Assembly (NCBI GenBank): GCA_014523495.1
Contig: JAATVM010000139.1
Span: 1-8,022 of the forward strand
Direction of reading: 5' to 3'
Length of the DNA: 8,022 bases
Source: Nitrososphaerales archaeon TH1920
Lineage (GTDB): Archaea > Thermoproteota > Nitrososphaeria > Nitrososphaerales > Nitrososphaeraceae
In this document: positions 1 to 5,885 of the stretch, piece by piece
Numbering within the stretch: position 1 is the stretch's first letter
Layout of the letters: every line of letters begins with the position of its first letter
The notes under the pieces: generated by a model
The model's input: the letters and a program-made list of their open reading frames with translations, nothing else
Database searches by the model: none
What the model was told of the DNA's origin: nothing
Made by a program: the position numbers and the translations under genes

Positions 1-1
1 A

Positions 2-148
2 AGGGGAGAGAGAAGCGGTCGTGAAGTTTTATATCAAGACGACAATGATTTTGGTATCTCAAAACTAACTATCAATAGTAATACCCTATCAGGACAGTTC
101 ATTTCTCATAGTGGACAGATATTGGACAACTTTAGTATAACTAAATAA
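2..148 (+). CDS. C-terminal end of an upstream gene, possibly a metallophosphoesterase
   Basis: An open frame enters from the left edge and ends at the TAA at 146-148, giving the last 48 residues of a protein whose start lies outside the window. The other frame checked from the left edge stops at once. The visible part is rich in alternating polar and hydrophobic residues (DDNDFGISKLTI, then LSGQFISHSG, then ILDNFSITK), which suggests the closing strands of a beta-sandwich. The pattern resembles, from memory, the C-terminus of secreted archaeal calcineurin-like phosphoesterases, where an FG-x-L strand is followed by L(T/S)G-x-F and ends in D-x-F-(T/S)-I. No catalytic motif is in view, so the function is only a suggestion. 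That it is coding is fairly likely. Confidence 0.5.
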   Translation, partial: RGERSGREVLYQDDNDFGISKLTINSNTLSGQFISHSGQILDNFSITK

Positions 149-160
149 TCCGATATCTAT

Positions 161-173
161 TTGATTTTTATTT
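161..173 (+). terminator. T-rich archaeal terminator after the left-edge gene
   Basis: A T-rich stretch (five T, then three T after one A) starts 12 bases after the stop of the left-edge gene. Archaeal RNA polymerase commonly stops on U-rich tracts without a hairpin. The tract is short, so the call is tentative. Confidence 0.35.
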
Positions 174-275
174 CAACTTACCTATGGCTTCAAAACTGAT
201 AACGATTAGTAACGAATATTTTTTGGGTCTTCATAAATTATGGAGAGAAAACATTAGTCCAGTGAATCGTTAGTG

Positions 276-296
276 CTTAAATAAACTTAATATATT
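276..296 (+). promoter_or_regulatory. TATA region for the serB-like gene
   Basis: Two overlapping AT-rich boxes, CTTAAATAAA (276-285) and TTAATATATT (287-296), lie upstream of the ATG at 327. Placing transcription start about 26 bases past the box centre predicts a leader of roughly 20 or 9 bases respectively. No Shine-Dalgarno sequence precedes the ATG, which fits a very short leader. The rest of 149-326 holds no gene. It does contain an 8-base inverted repeat, TAACGATT (200-207) and AATCGTTA (265-272), of unknown meaning. Confidence 0.4.
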
Positions 297-326
297 GTGA
301 TGTAACTCTTTCGACTAACAGTCAAA

Positions 327-977
327 ATGCTGATAATCTTTGATGTAGAAGGCGTTCTTCTCAATGCAGAGTATCTGCCAGTTCTTGCCCAGAAACTTGG
401 TCCAGAAAAAGAAAAAGAAATATGGGATATTACAAAGCAGGGCATAAGAGGAGAAATTGATTGGGAACAAGGACTTGTTAAGCGAATCAACGCACTAAGA
501 GGAACTTCATTTGAAGATGCCAAGTACATTGCTGAGAATTTAGAAATAATGCCTGGAGCAAGAAAACTTTGTTATTCACTAAAAAAAGCGGGATGGAAGA
601 TGATTGCTATCTCCGGAGGCTTTACGCTAATCACAGATAAACTCAAAGAGGAATTGTATCTGGATAAGATATTTTCAAACGAATTGATTTTTAAAGATGG
701 AGAGCTCGACGGTGTTAAAATTAATGTTAGTTCGGACAAATCTCTCGCAGTAAAATCTATAATCAAAGAATGGGGAATAAAGAAGGAGGATATAGTAGTA
801 GTGGTAGATGGGGCAAATGACTTGAAATTATTTGATATTGCTGGATTTACTGTAGGTTTTTGTCCCGTTGACATTGTGAAAGAAAGGGCAGATACCACTA
901 TCGAAATAAGGGATTTATCCATTTTGTTACGGCTTTTGGAAAAGAAGTTTGGTAAAACGATAGAGACGCAATTATGA
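327..977 (+). CDS. serB: Phosphoserine phosphatase-like HAD hydrolase (SerB type)
   Basis: A 216-residue HAD-superfamily phosphatase predicted to hydrolyse O-phosphoserine to serine in the cytoplasm. It lines up along its length with Methanocaldococcus jannaschii phosphoserine phosphatase as I recall it. The four HAD motifs are present: nucleophile D6 in FDVEGV, S96 in ISGGF, K138, and D161-GAN-D165. The helical cap covers roughly residues 14-75. E15 and R53 sit where the family binds the substrate amino and carboxyl groups. Two positions are odd: the usual DxD of motif I is DxE (E8 in place of the acid/base Asp), and the G of GDGAND is V160. The ATG start puts motif I immediately at the N-terminus, as in the family. 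cofE follows after a 33-base gap, so the two may share a transcript. Another small-molecule phosphatase of this family cannot be excluded. Confidence 0.82.
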   Translation: MLIIFDVEGVLLNAEYLPVLAQKLGPEKEKEIWDITKQGIRGEIDWEQGLVKRINALRGTSFEDAKYIAENLEIMPGARKLCYSLKKAGWKMIAISGGFTLITDKLKEELYLDKIFSNELIFKDGELDGVKINVSSDKSLAVKSIIKEWGIKKEDIVVVVDGANDLKLFDIAGFTVGFCPVDIVKERADTTIEIRDLSILLRLLEKKFGKTIETQL

Positions 978-1010
978 AGTTTATTATTCATAAAATATTA
1001 ATTGTACGGG

Positions 1011-1775
1011 ATGAATGAATTTAATAAGATAGAAATCATCCCAATTCTGATTCGGGACGATATAAAGAAGGGAGATAATATTGCTGATCTCATCATAAAA
1101 TCGATTAAAGATAAAAATGAATCCTTACAAGAGAATGATGTAGTTATCATAACACATAAGATTATTTCAAAGGCAGAAGGTAGAACTACTGATCTAAGAA
1201 ACATAGTTCCTTCTGAAGAATCAAAAAAAATTTCTTCAAATACTGGTAAGGATCCACGACTAGTGGAACTTATTATTTCTCAATCCAATGAAATAGTCAA
1301 GATTGAGCGGGATATTATTATAACTGAAACAAAACATGGATTTGTTTGTGCTAATGCAGGAATTGATACTAGTAACGTGGGAAAATTATCTGATCATGTT
1401 CTATTGCTACCTGACGATCCAGATGAATCTGCTAGAGACATAAGAAATGATATAAATGCTAAAACTGGTGTAAATGTGGGAATTATTATCTCTGATACTT
1501 TTGGTAGACCCTTCAGAAAAGGTCAAGTTAATATAGCAATAGGAGTGGCAGGAATTGATCCGATCAAGAGTTATATTGGAAAAAGGGATATGTACGGAAA
1601 AATCCTGAGGGTTACTGAAATAGCAATTGCCGACGAAATAACTTCAGCTGCAGAACTTGTTATGGGAAAATCTTCTCGTGTACCCGTATCTATTGTTCGG
1701 GGTTATGATTTTAGTTTAAATGACTCTTCAATATCAATGGTCACTAGATCAAAAAAAGATGATTTATTCAGATAA
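1011..1775 (+). CDS. cofE: Coenzyme F420-0:L-glutamate ligase
   Basis: CofE adds L-glutamate residues to F420-0 using GTP, forming the gamma-glutamyl tail of the deazaflavin cofactor F420. The 254-residue length matches the stand-alone archaeal enzyme of about 250. Family blocks appear in order: VVIITHKIISKAEG near residues 45-57, DPRLVELI near 81-88, ITETKHGFVCANAGID near 103-118, LLLPDDPDESAR, then ISDTFGRPFRKGQ and AIGVAG, and finally RVTEIAIADEITSAAEL with RVPVSIVRGYD near the end. The acidic and His/Lys residues in these blocks form the nucleotide, metal and F420-0 sites in known structures. The ATG at 1011 is preferred over an in-frame TTG at 1002, which would add only three residues (MYG). 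The bacterial fused nitroreductase domain is absent. The gene has no functional link to its neighbours that I can see. Confidence 0.93.
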   Translation: MNEFNKIEIIPILIRDDIKKGDNIADLIIKSIKDKNESLQENDVVIITHKIISKAEGRTTDLRNIVPSEESKKISSNTGKDPRLVELIISQSNEIVKIERDIIITETKHGFVCANAGIDTSNVGKLSDHVLLLPDDPDESARDIRNDINAKTGVNVGIIISDTFGRPFRKGQVNIAIGVAGIDPIKSYIGKRDMYGKILRVTEIAIADEITSAAELVMGKSSRVPVSIVRGYDFSLNDSSISMVTRSKKDDLFR

Positions 1776-1791
1776 CACCAAGTTTTAAATA

Positions 1792-1834
1792 TTTGCAAAC
1801 CTGATGTTTTAACTCGAGTTTGTTTTGCAAACTC
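1792..1834 (+). repeat. Repeated TTTGCAAA palindromes and a hairpin between cofE and tusA
   Basis: The 9-mer TTTGCAAAC occurs at 1792-1800 and 1824-1832, start to start 32 bases, and each copy contains the 8-base palindrome TTTGCAAA. Between them lies the perfect 10-base palindrome AACTCGAGTT (1811-1820). GAGTTTG (1816-1822) and CAAACTC (1828-1834) can form a 7-base-pair hairpin with a TTTTG loop. The block follows the cofE stop by 16 bases and precedes the next TATA box by 20. It may therefore be a transcription end for cofE, an operator for the tusA-cysM pair, or neither. Confidence 0.35.
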
Positions 1835-1854
1835 CAATTACAGCTCTATAAACA

Positions 1855-1863
1855 TTTAATATA
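1855..1863 (+). promoter_or_regulatory. TATA box for the tusA-cysM pair
   Basis: TTTAATATA is a good archaeal TATA-like box. A start site about 26 bases downstream would lie near 1885, giving a leader of about 12 bases to the ATG at 1898. An overlapping TATAAA at 1847-1852 would place the start near 1876 instead. An AGGAG at 1867-1871 lies 11 bases before an alternative in-frame GTG at 1883. Confidence 0.5.
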
Positions 1864-1897
1864 AACAGGAGCATGATTAATAGTGTTAAGATTGAAC

Positions 1898-2152
1898 ATG
1901 ACGGCCGAAAATAGAGCTAATGAATCCTTTGATAAAGTTATCGATGTTAGAGGACTATATTGTCCAGAACCAGTTTTTAGGACTAAAATTGAAATAGAAA
2001 AATTGAGTATTGGTCACAAACTCAAAATTATAGCCGACGACCCTGAATCAGAAGAGGATATAACGAGATGGGCAGAAAGAACTGGGCATGATCTGTTATC
2101 GATAGAAAAAAAAGATAATGAATTAGAATTTGTAATAAAGAAAACAAAGTGA
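1898..2152 (+). CDS. tusA: TusA/SirA-like sulfur carrier protein
   Basis: A small (84-residue) protein of the TusA/SirA/YeeD family. Members carry sulfur as a persulfide on a single cysteine and hand it to sulfur-using enzymes. The signature is complete: DVRGLYCPEPV with the active cysteine at C22 in CPxP, a central GHKLKIIADDPESEEDI strand-helix segment, and a closing amphipathic strand ending in EFVIKK. It stops 5 bases before the cysM start, so the two are almost certainly co-transcribed, which suggests it delivers sulfur to, or receives it from, the cysteine synthase. An in-frame GTG at 1883, with an AGGAG 11 bases upstream, would add five residues (MLRLN) outside the conserved domain. 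I chose the ATG because the stronger TATA box predicts transcription starting near 1885. The carrier role is family knowledge; the pairing with cysM is inferred from position. Confidence 0.85.
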   Translation: MTAENRANESFDKVIDVRGLYCPEPVFRTKIEIEKLSIGHKLKIIADDPESEEDITRWAERTGHDLLSIEKKDNELEFVIKKTK

Positions 2153-2157
2153 ATTGA

Positions 2158-3150
2158 ATGACATCTATAATTGGACCTGAAATAATACAACGTATAGGTA
2201 ATACCCCGCTAATAGAACTCTCATCTTACTCTAGTGAAAAAATTAAATATTATGCAAAATTAGAGTGGTACAATCCATTTGGTTCTGTTAAAGATAGAGC
2301 AGCATATTGGATGATAAAGGACGCGGAAAAGAAAGGTTCACTTGTAAAAAATAAGAGTATAATCATCGAGCCTACTTCTGGGAATACTGGAATCGCATTA
2401 GCTGGTATTGCTTCTTCAATGGGATACAAAGTTGAAATTGTTATTCCGGAGAAGGTTAGTGCGGAAACTAAAAGGATATTGAAAAACCTTGGAGCAATAC
2501 TGCATGAAACTTCAGACGATCTCTGTCCGCGTGTGGGAGCAGGAACTGATCAAAGTATTGCGCTCGCAACGGCCATAGCAAAACCCAGATCTGATATCTA
2601 TTATATGCCAAACCAATATGAAAATGAATCTAACTTTCTTGCTCACTACGAGAGTACTGGTCCAGAGATTTGGGAGCAAACAAATGGAAAAGTAACACAC
2701 TTCTTTACAGGTTGTGGAACAGGAGGCACCATTACTGGAACAGGGACTTTTCTCAAGGAGAAGAATAAAAGTATAAAGGTAATAGCTATTCAAGCACAGC
2801 AGAACCATCTACTTCAAGGCTTAAGAAACTTTGAAGAATCATCCATGCCAGACCTCTTCAAACGTAGAGAAGGTATAGTTGATCAATGGATAACTGCTAC
2901 AAATCAGGATTCATTTAGGGCAGTTAAGGATCTACTTAGAAAAGAAGGCTTATTCGTAGGACCGTCTTCAGGCTCTGTAATGTCCTCGATGTTAAAGTTT
3001 TCAAAGGAAATAGATAAAGGAGTTATTGTAGGTATTTTTGCAGACGACGGTAGAAAATTCAAAAGTCTCTATAAGGAACAAAATGTACTGATGGAAAGTG
3101 ATTATGTTTCGGCAATGGAGAAATTACCACATTTATACATTAAATCTTAG
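2158..3150 (+). CDS. cysM: PLP-dependent cysteine synthase, probably O-phosphoserine type (CysM)
   Basis: A 330-residue fold-type II PLP enzyme that makes cysteine by beta-replacement. The PLP lysine is K45 in NPFGSVKDR. EPTSGNTGIAL (71-81) is the substrate-binding Asn loop with N76, GCGTGG (185-190) is the phosphate-binding loop, and GPSSGS (268-273) supplies the serine that contacts the PLP ring nitrogen. After the phosphate loop comes QGLRNFEESSMPDLF (220-234). It aligns, from memory, with the ALRNMDEGFVPELY block of Mycobacterium tuberculosis CysM, whose R220 binds O-phosphoserine; the equivalent here is R223. CysK enzymes using O-acetylserine have a different sequence at this place. I therefore infer O-phosphoserine as substrate. 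The C-terminal ADDGRKFKSLY matches the ADAGWKYLST region of CysM. The gene lies 5 bases after tusA. Cystathionine beta-synthase is less likely because no haem or CBS domains are present. Confidence 0.85.
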   Translation: MTSIIGPEIIQRIGNTPLIELSSYSSEKIKYYAKLEWYNPFGSVKDRAAYWMIKDAEKKGSLVKNKSIIIEPTSGNTGIALAGIASSMGYKVEIVIPEKVSAETKRILKNLGAILHETSDDLCPRVGAGTDQSIALATAIAKPRSDIYYMPNQYENESNFLAHYESTGPEIWEQTNGKVTHFFTGCGTGGTITGTGTFLKEKNKSIKVIAIQAQQNHLLQGLRNFEESSMPDLFKRREGIVDQWITATNQDSFRAVKDLLRKEGLFVGPSSGSVMSSMLKFSKEIDKGVIVGIFADDGRKFKSLYKEQNVLMESDYVSAMEKLPHLYIKS

Positions 3151-3151
3151 T

Positions 3152-4126
3152 TCACGCATGAATTTTTTTTTCACTTAACCATTTTTCTACATCTAATGCA
3201 GCCATACATCCAAATCCTGCAGCAGTAACGGCCTGTCTGTATCGATAATCATGAACATCGCCAGCGGCAAAAACTCCTTCTACGCTAGTTCTTGTACTGT
3301 CTTTGAGAACAACATATCCTTTATCATCCAGTTCTAATTGATCTTTAAGAATCGAAGTATTTGGTTCATGACCAATTGCTACAAAAAGCCCTCCTATTGA
3401 CAAATTCTGTATTTTACCAGTGGTTAGATCCTTTATATCAATACTTTCTATCTTCTTATTTCCACCGATTCTTGTCACAACATGATTCCATATGAATTGA
3501 ATTTTCGAATTTTCAAATGCCTTTTCTTGTAGGATTTTACTCGCTCGCAGAAACTCTCTTCTATGAATAATCTTAACTGATTTACCAAATTTAGTAAGGA
3601 AAGTTGCCTCTTCTATGGCAGTATCACCTCCGCCGATAACCGCGATCTCTTCACCTTTGAAGAATGGTCCATCACAGGTAGCGCAATAAGAGACACCCTT
3701 TCCACCAAATTCTTGTTCCCCATCAATACCTAATTTTCTTGGTGATGCCCCAGTGCAAAGTAGTATTGCCCTACCTTCATAACTTTCAGAATGTGTTGAT
3801 ATTAGAAATGGACGATTTTTGAAATCTACATTTAAAACTTCATCATCAACTACGGTCGTCCCAAACCTTTCAGCTTGTTGTCTCATATTCATCATTAGTT
3901 CAGGTCCAAAAATTCCATTAGGAAAACCAGGATAATTTTCAACTTCACTAGTAGTCATAAGTTGACCACCAGGAAGAGATCCAGAAATAATCAGTGTTTT
4001 GAGTTTTGCACGGGAAGTGTAGATCCCTGCGGTAAATCCTGCTGGACCTGAGCCAATTATTATTACATCATAAAGATTCTTCGCACCTTTTGAGTCATGG
4101 GGTCCATGATTTGCATTTTTTGACAT
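3152..4126 (-). CDS. trxB: Thioredoxin-disulfide reductase
   Basis: A 324-residue, low-molecular-weight flavoprotein that passes electrons from NAD(P)H through FAD and a redox cysteine pair to thioredoxin in the cytoplasm. Seen in order: the FAD dinucleotide motif GSGPAG (25-30), the GGQLMTTSEVENYPGFP block (53-69), the active-site CATC (C148 and C151), the second dinucleotide motif GGGDTA (165-170), HRREFLRAS (188-196), and the C-terminal FAD motif GVFAAGDVHDYRYRQAVTAAG. The HRR-x-x-x-RA pattern is the one linked to NADPH preference. About 18 residues precede the first core strand, a modest N-terminal extension; the sole well-placed start is the ATG at 4124-4126. The gene converges on cysM with a single base between stop codons. 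It has no adjacent thioredoxin in the window. Confidence 0.94.
   Translation of the reverse strand: MSKNANHGPHDSKGAKNLYDVIIIGSGPAGFTAGIYTSRAKLKTLIISGSLPGGQLMTTSEVENYPGFPNGIFGPELMMNMRQQAERFGTTVVDDEVLNVDFKNRPFLISTHSESYEGRAILLCTGASPRKLGIDGEQEFGGKGVSYCATCDGPFFKGEEIAVIGGGDTAIEEATFLTKFGKSVKIIHRREFLRASKILQEKAFENSKIQFIWNHVVTRIGGNKKIESIDIKDLTTGKIQNLSIGGLFVAIGHEPNTSILKDQLELDDKGYVVLKDSTRTSVEGVFAAGDVHDYRYRQAVTAAGFGCMAALDVEKWLSEKKIHA
3163..3171 (+). terminator. T9 terminator for the tusA-cysM transcript
   Basis: Nine consecutive T begin 13 bases after the cysM stop on the plus strand, a typical archaeal oligo-T terminator. It lies entirely inside the 3' coding end of trxB on the opposite strand, where the A9 run encodes part of the terminal EKKIHA. 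The two genes leave no room for a terminator outside coding sequence. Confidence 0.6.
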
Positions 4127-4154
4127 GTATGATTAACTGGAGGAAGATTTAACC

Positions 4155-4163
4155 ATTTAATAA
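4155..4163 (-). promoter_or_regulatory. TATA-like box for trxB
   Basis: Read on the minus strand, TTATTAAAT is centred about 33 bases before the trxB start codon, so transcription should begin near 4133 with a leader of about 7 bases. No Shine-Dalgarno sequence sits next to the start. The remaining bases up to about 4275 show no gene. Confidence 0.35.
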
Positions 4164-4275
4164 TTTGTTCGGAAATTAAGTACGTTAAATTGTTTCGTTA
4201 TTTATGAATACAAATACAATCTTATCACAATTAATGACCGAATCTCATATTTCCTATGCTAGATTATTCGTCAAC

Positions 4276-5027
4276 TTAAGTGGGTAATAATCCTAGATGT
4301 TCTTTGCACAGTATTGGGTTTATTACTTGAGTATAAACTAATTCTTCCTGCCAATGAGAATTAAATAATCTACAAGGATAATTCGAACAGAATGGGTTAC
4401 CATTAGTAAGAAAAAAAAAATAGACTGAATAGCATAACCCGTTGCTGCCTGCACCACCCGAGGATCATCATAGCCAATAAATCTATTAGCAAATTCCTGC
4501 TCTACTTCTTTACTATTAATAGAGAGCATATCCTTCAGCATTAGTTTGAAATAATATCCTTTTGGTTTAGCAGGACCTTCAACGATGCCGGCTATAGATA
4601 TAATACTTGGTGATCCACAAATTAATGGTCTAGCATGATATCTTTGGTCATTTTCATCATACGTGCATATCAAATTATCTTCGAAGATAATGTGCAAATG
4701 GTCTAACTGCGTTTCATTTTCATCAATAATTTTGGAATAAATTCTTTGAAGGTAAAAACCATCAATAACTGTAATTTTTTGACCAATATCATTTGATTTA
4801 TTTTGTAGCTCATGTTGATGAGCTGTATTTAGAAAATCATGTGATAATAGAACCATCCTATTGTCTACAAGATCCTCTTCAATCATACTTTTCTCAAAAT
4901 AGTAAGAAAATGACCTGATGTCTATTTTAACAATAGGAAATAGTTCATGTAAATATTCTGAAACTCCCCTAATAAGAGAAGAAGTCAACAAAGAAGAGGA
5001 GTAGAGATGCACATATGATATTTTCAT
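4276..5027 (-). CDS. DUF6775-like putative metallopeptidase, interrupted by a frameshift at a T10 run
   Basis: The uninterrupted frame runs from the ATG at 5025-5027 to a TAG at 4338-4340 (229 residues). Its core, LHIIFEDNLICTYDENDQRYHARPLICGSPSIISIAGIVEGPAKP in residues 111-155, resembles an archaeal family that I recall as DUF6775 putative metallopeptidases; this name is from memory and the reaction is unknown. After I203 the frame crosses ten T (mRNA U10) and becomes a hydrophobic tail without family character. In the -1 frame (as if one T were added or re-read) the sequence continues from LTNGNPFC through CRLFNSHWQEEL and LCKEH to a TAA at 4276-4278, giving a 250-residue product. That tail holds C214, C219, H225, C241 and H244, which could bind a metal, and fits the family end as I remember it. 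I therefore take 4276 as the ancestral end. The gene starts 28 bases after thi4 and is probably co-transcribed with it. Confidence 0.7.
4411..4420 (-). repeat. A10/T10 homopolymer at the frameshift point
   Basis: Ten A on the plus strand read as ten T in the sense strand of the DUF6775-like gene, within ATT TTT TTT TTC encoding residues 203-206. Eleven T, or eight, would join the main frame to the conserved-looking C-terminal frame. Such a run is prone to replication, sequencing, polymerase and ribosome slippage, and as U10 it also resembles an archaeal transcription stop. Confidence 0.85.
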
Positions 5028-5055
5028 ATGTAAATTATGGTTACTATGTATGTCC

Positions 5056-5862
5056 TTACTTAATTTTTATATCTGGATTTGGTATTTCCTTCAATTTTCC
5101 TAAAGCAACTTGTCCTGCTTTCTTGCCTGATAATAACATTGATCCAAATGTAGGCCCCATTCTAGGCAATCCGTGTGTCTCTGTCGCTGACATTCCAGCA
5201 GCAATCAATCCAGGATAAACTTCGCCCGTATATTCAACTACCGCATCTTCTCCGTTTACCCACATTGGTTCCATTCCTTTCCACTTTACATATCCTCTAT
5301 CCATTAGTCTTTTTACAGCTACTGAATCATGGCCAGATGCATCTATTACTATTTTTGATTCAAGAGCAACAGGGTCTACACATGTAACATTTCTTGGTAA
5401 TGCAGAAACAGGCATCCAATTCACGACCACTCCGCCCACTCTTCCATTTTTCAATACTAAATCATCAAATTTGGTAAGCTGTAAGAATCTAACTCCACAA
5501 TCACATGCAGATGCAATGAGTTTTGAACATGCATGTGGTCCCCATGTAGCATACAATGAATCCGAAATTTTTCTATAAGGAACGCCAAGTTCATCCCATA
5601 TTTTGTTTGCTGGATATCTTACAGTTACAGGATTCATCATATAGCCTCCTACCCAATATCCTCCACCAATATAGTTATTCTGTTCTATTATCAGGGTCAG
5701 GATCCCATTTTTGCATAATTCTCTTCCAGCCATTAATCCTGCTGGTCCAGCACCAATTATAATTACATCACAATCGCTATATTCAATCAATGTTTCATTG
5801 AACATTTGTGCTATGGTTCTTGTTATTTCTTTTTCACTTACTTCGGTGAAAATTTTTCCCAT
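5056..5862 (-). CDS. thi4: Thiamine thiazole synthase, cysteine (sulfur-donating) type
   Basis: A 268-residue Thi4-family enzyme that makes the thiazole unit of thiamine from NAD, glycine and sulfur. Seen in order: the dinucleotide-binding motif DVIIIGAGPAG (32-42) with the acidic strand end E60, GGGYWVGGYMM (66-76), VDPVALESKIVIDASGHD (162-179), and the C-terminal HGLPRMGPTFGSMLLSGKKAG (230-250) with R234. C161, immediately before VDP, aligns with yeast C205 in its QCCMDPNV segment. That is the residue that gives up its own sulfur and becomes dehydroalanine. Methanogen enzymes that use free sulfide have histidine there. This copy is therefore predicted to be single-turnover. The ATG at 5860-5862 is nearly leaderless relative to the TATA box at 5886-5896. 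A winged-helix gene is divergent from it, and a DUF6775-like gene follows 28 bases downstream. Confidence 0.93.
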   Translation of the reverse strand: MGKIFTEVSEKEITRTIAQMFNETLIEYSDCDVIIIGAGPAGLMAGRELCKNGILTLIIEQNNYIGGGYWVGGYMMNPVTVRYPANKIWDELGVPYRKISDSLYATWGPHACSKLIASACDCGVRFLQLTKFDDLVLKNGRVGGVVVNWMPVSALPRNVTCVDPVALESKIVIDASGHDSVAVKRLMDRGYVKWKGMEPMWVNGEDAVVEYTGEVYPGLIAAGMSATETHGLPRMGPTFGSMLLSGKKAGQVALGKLKEIPNPDIKIK

Positions 5863-5885
5863 GATTAAATTATTCCTCTATCTTG

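Noticed and set aside
1002..1010. TTG start for cofE
   Set aside because: It adds only MYG and has no better upstream signals than the ATG at 1011.
572..1204. Minus-strand open frames opposite serB and the start of cofE
   Set aside because: They are antisense shadows of well-supported genes, with serine-rich low-information translations and no family motifs.
1873..1914. A short ORF (MINSVKIEHDGRK) after AGGAG upstream of tusA
   Set aside because: The ATG is only one base past AGGAG, it overlaps the tusA start in another frame, and transcription probably begins downstream of it. There is no support for a leader peptide.
4378..4400. A tRNA-like TGTTCGAAT stretch on the minus strand
   Set aside because: It resembles a T-loop, but there is no cloverleaf around it, and it encodes the FCSN segment of the restored DUF6775-like tail.
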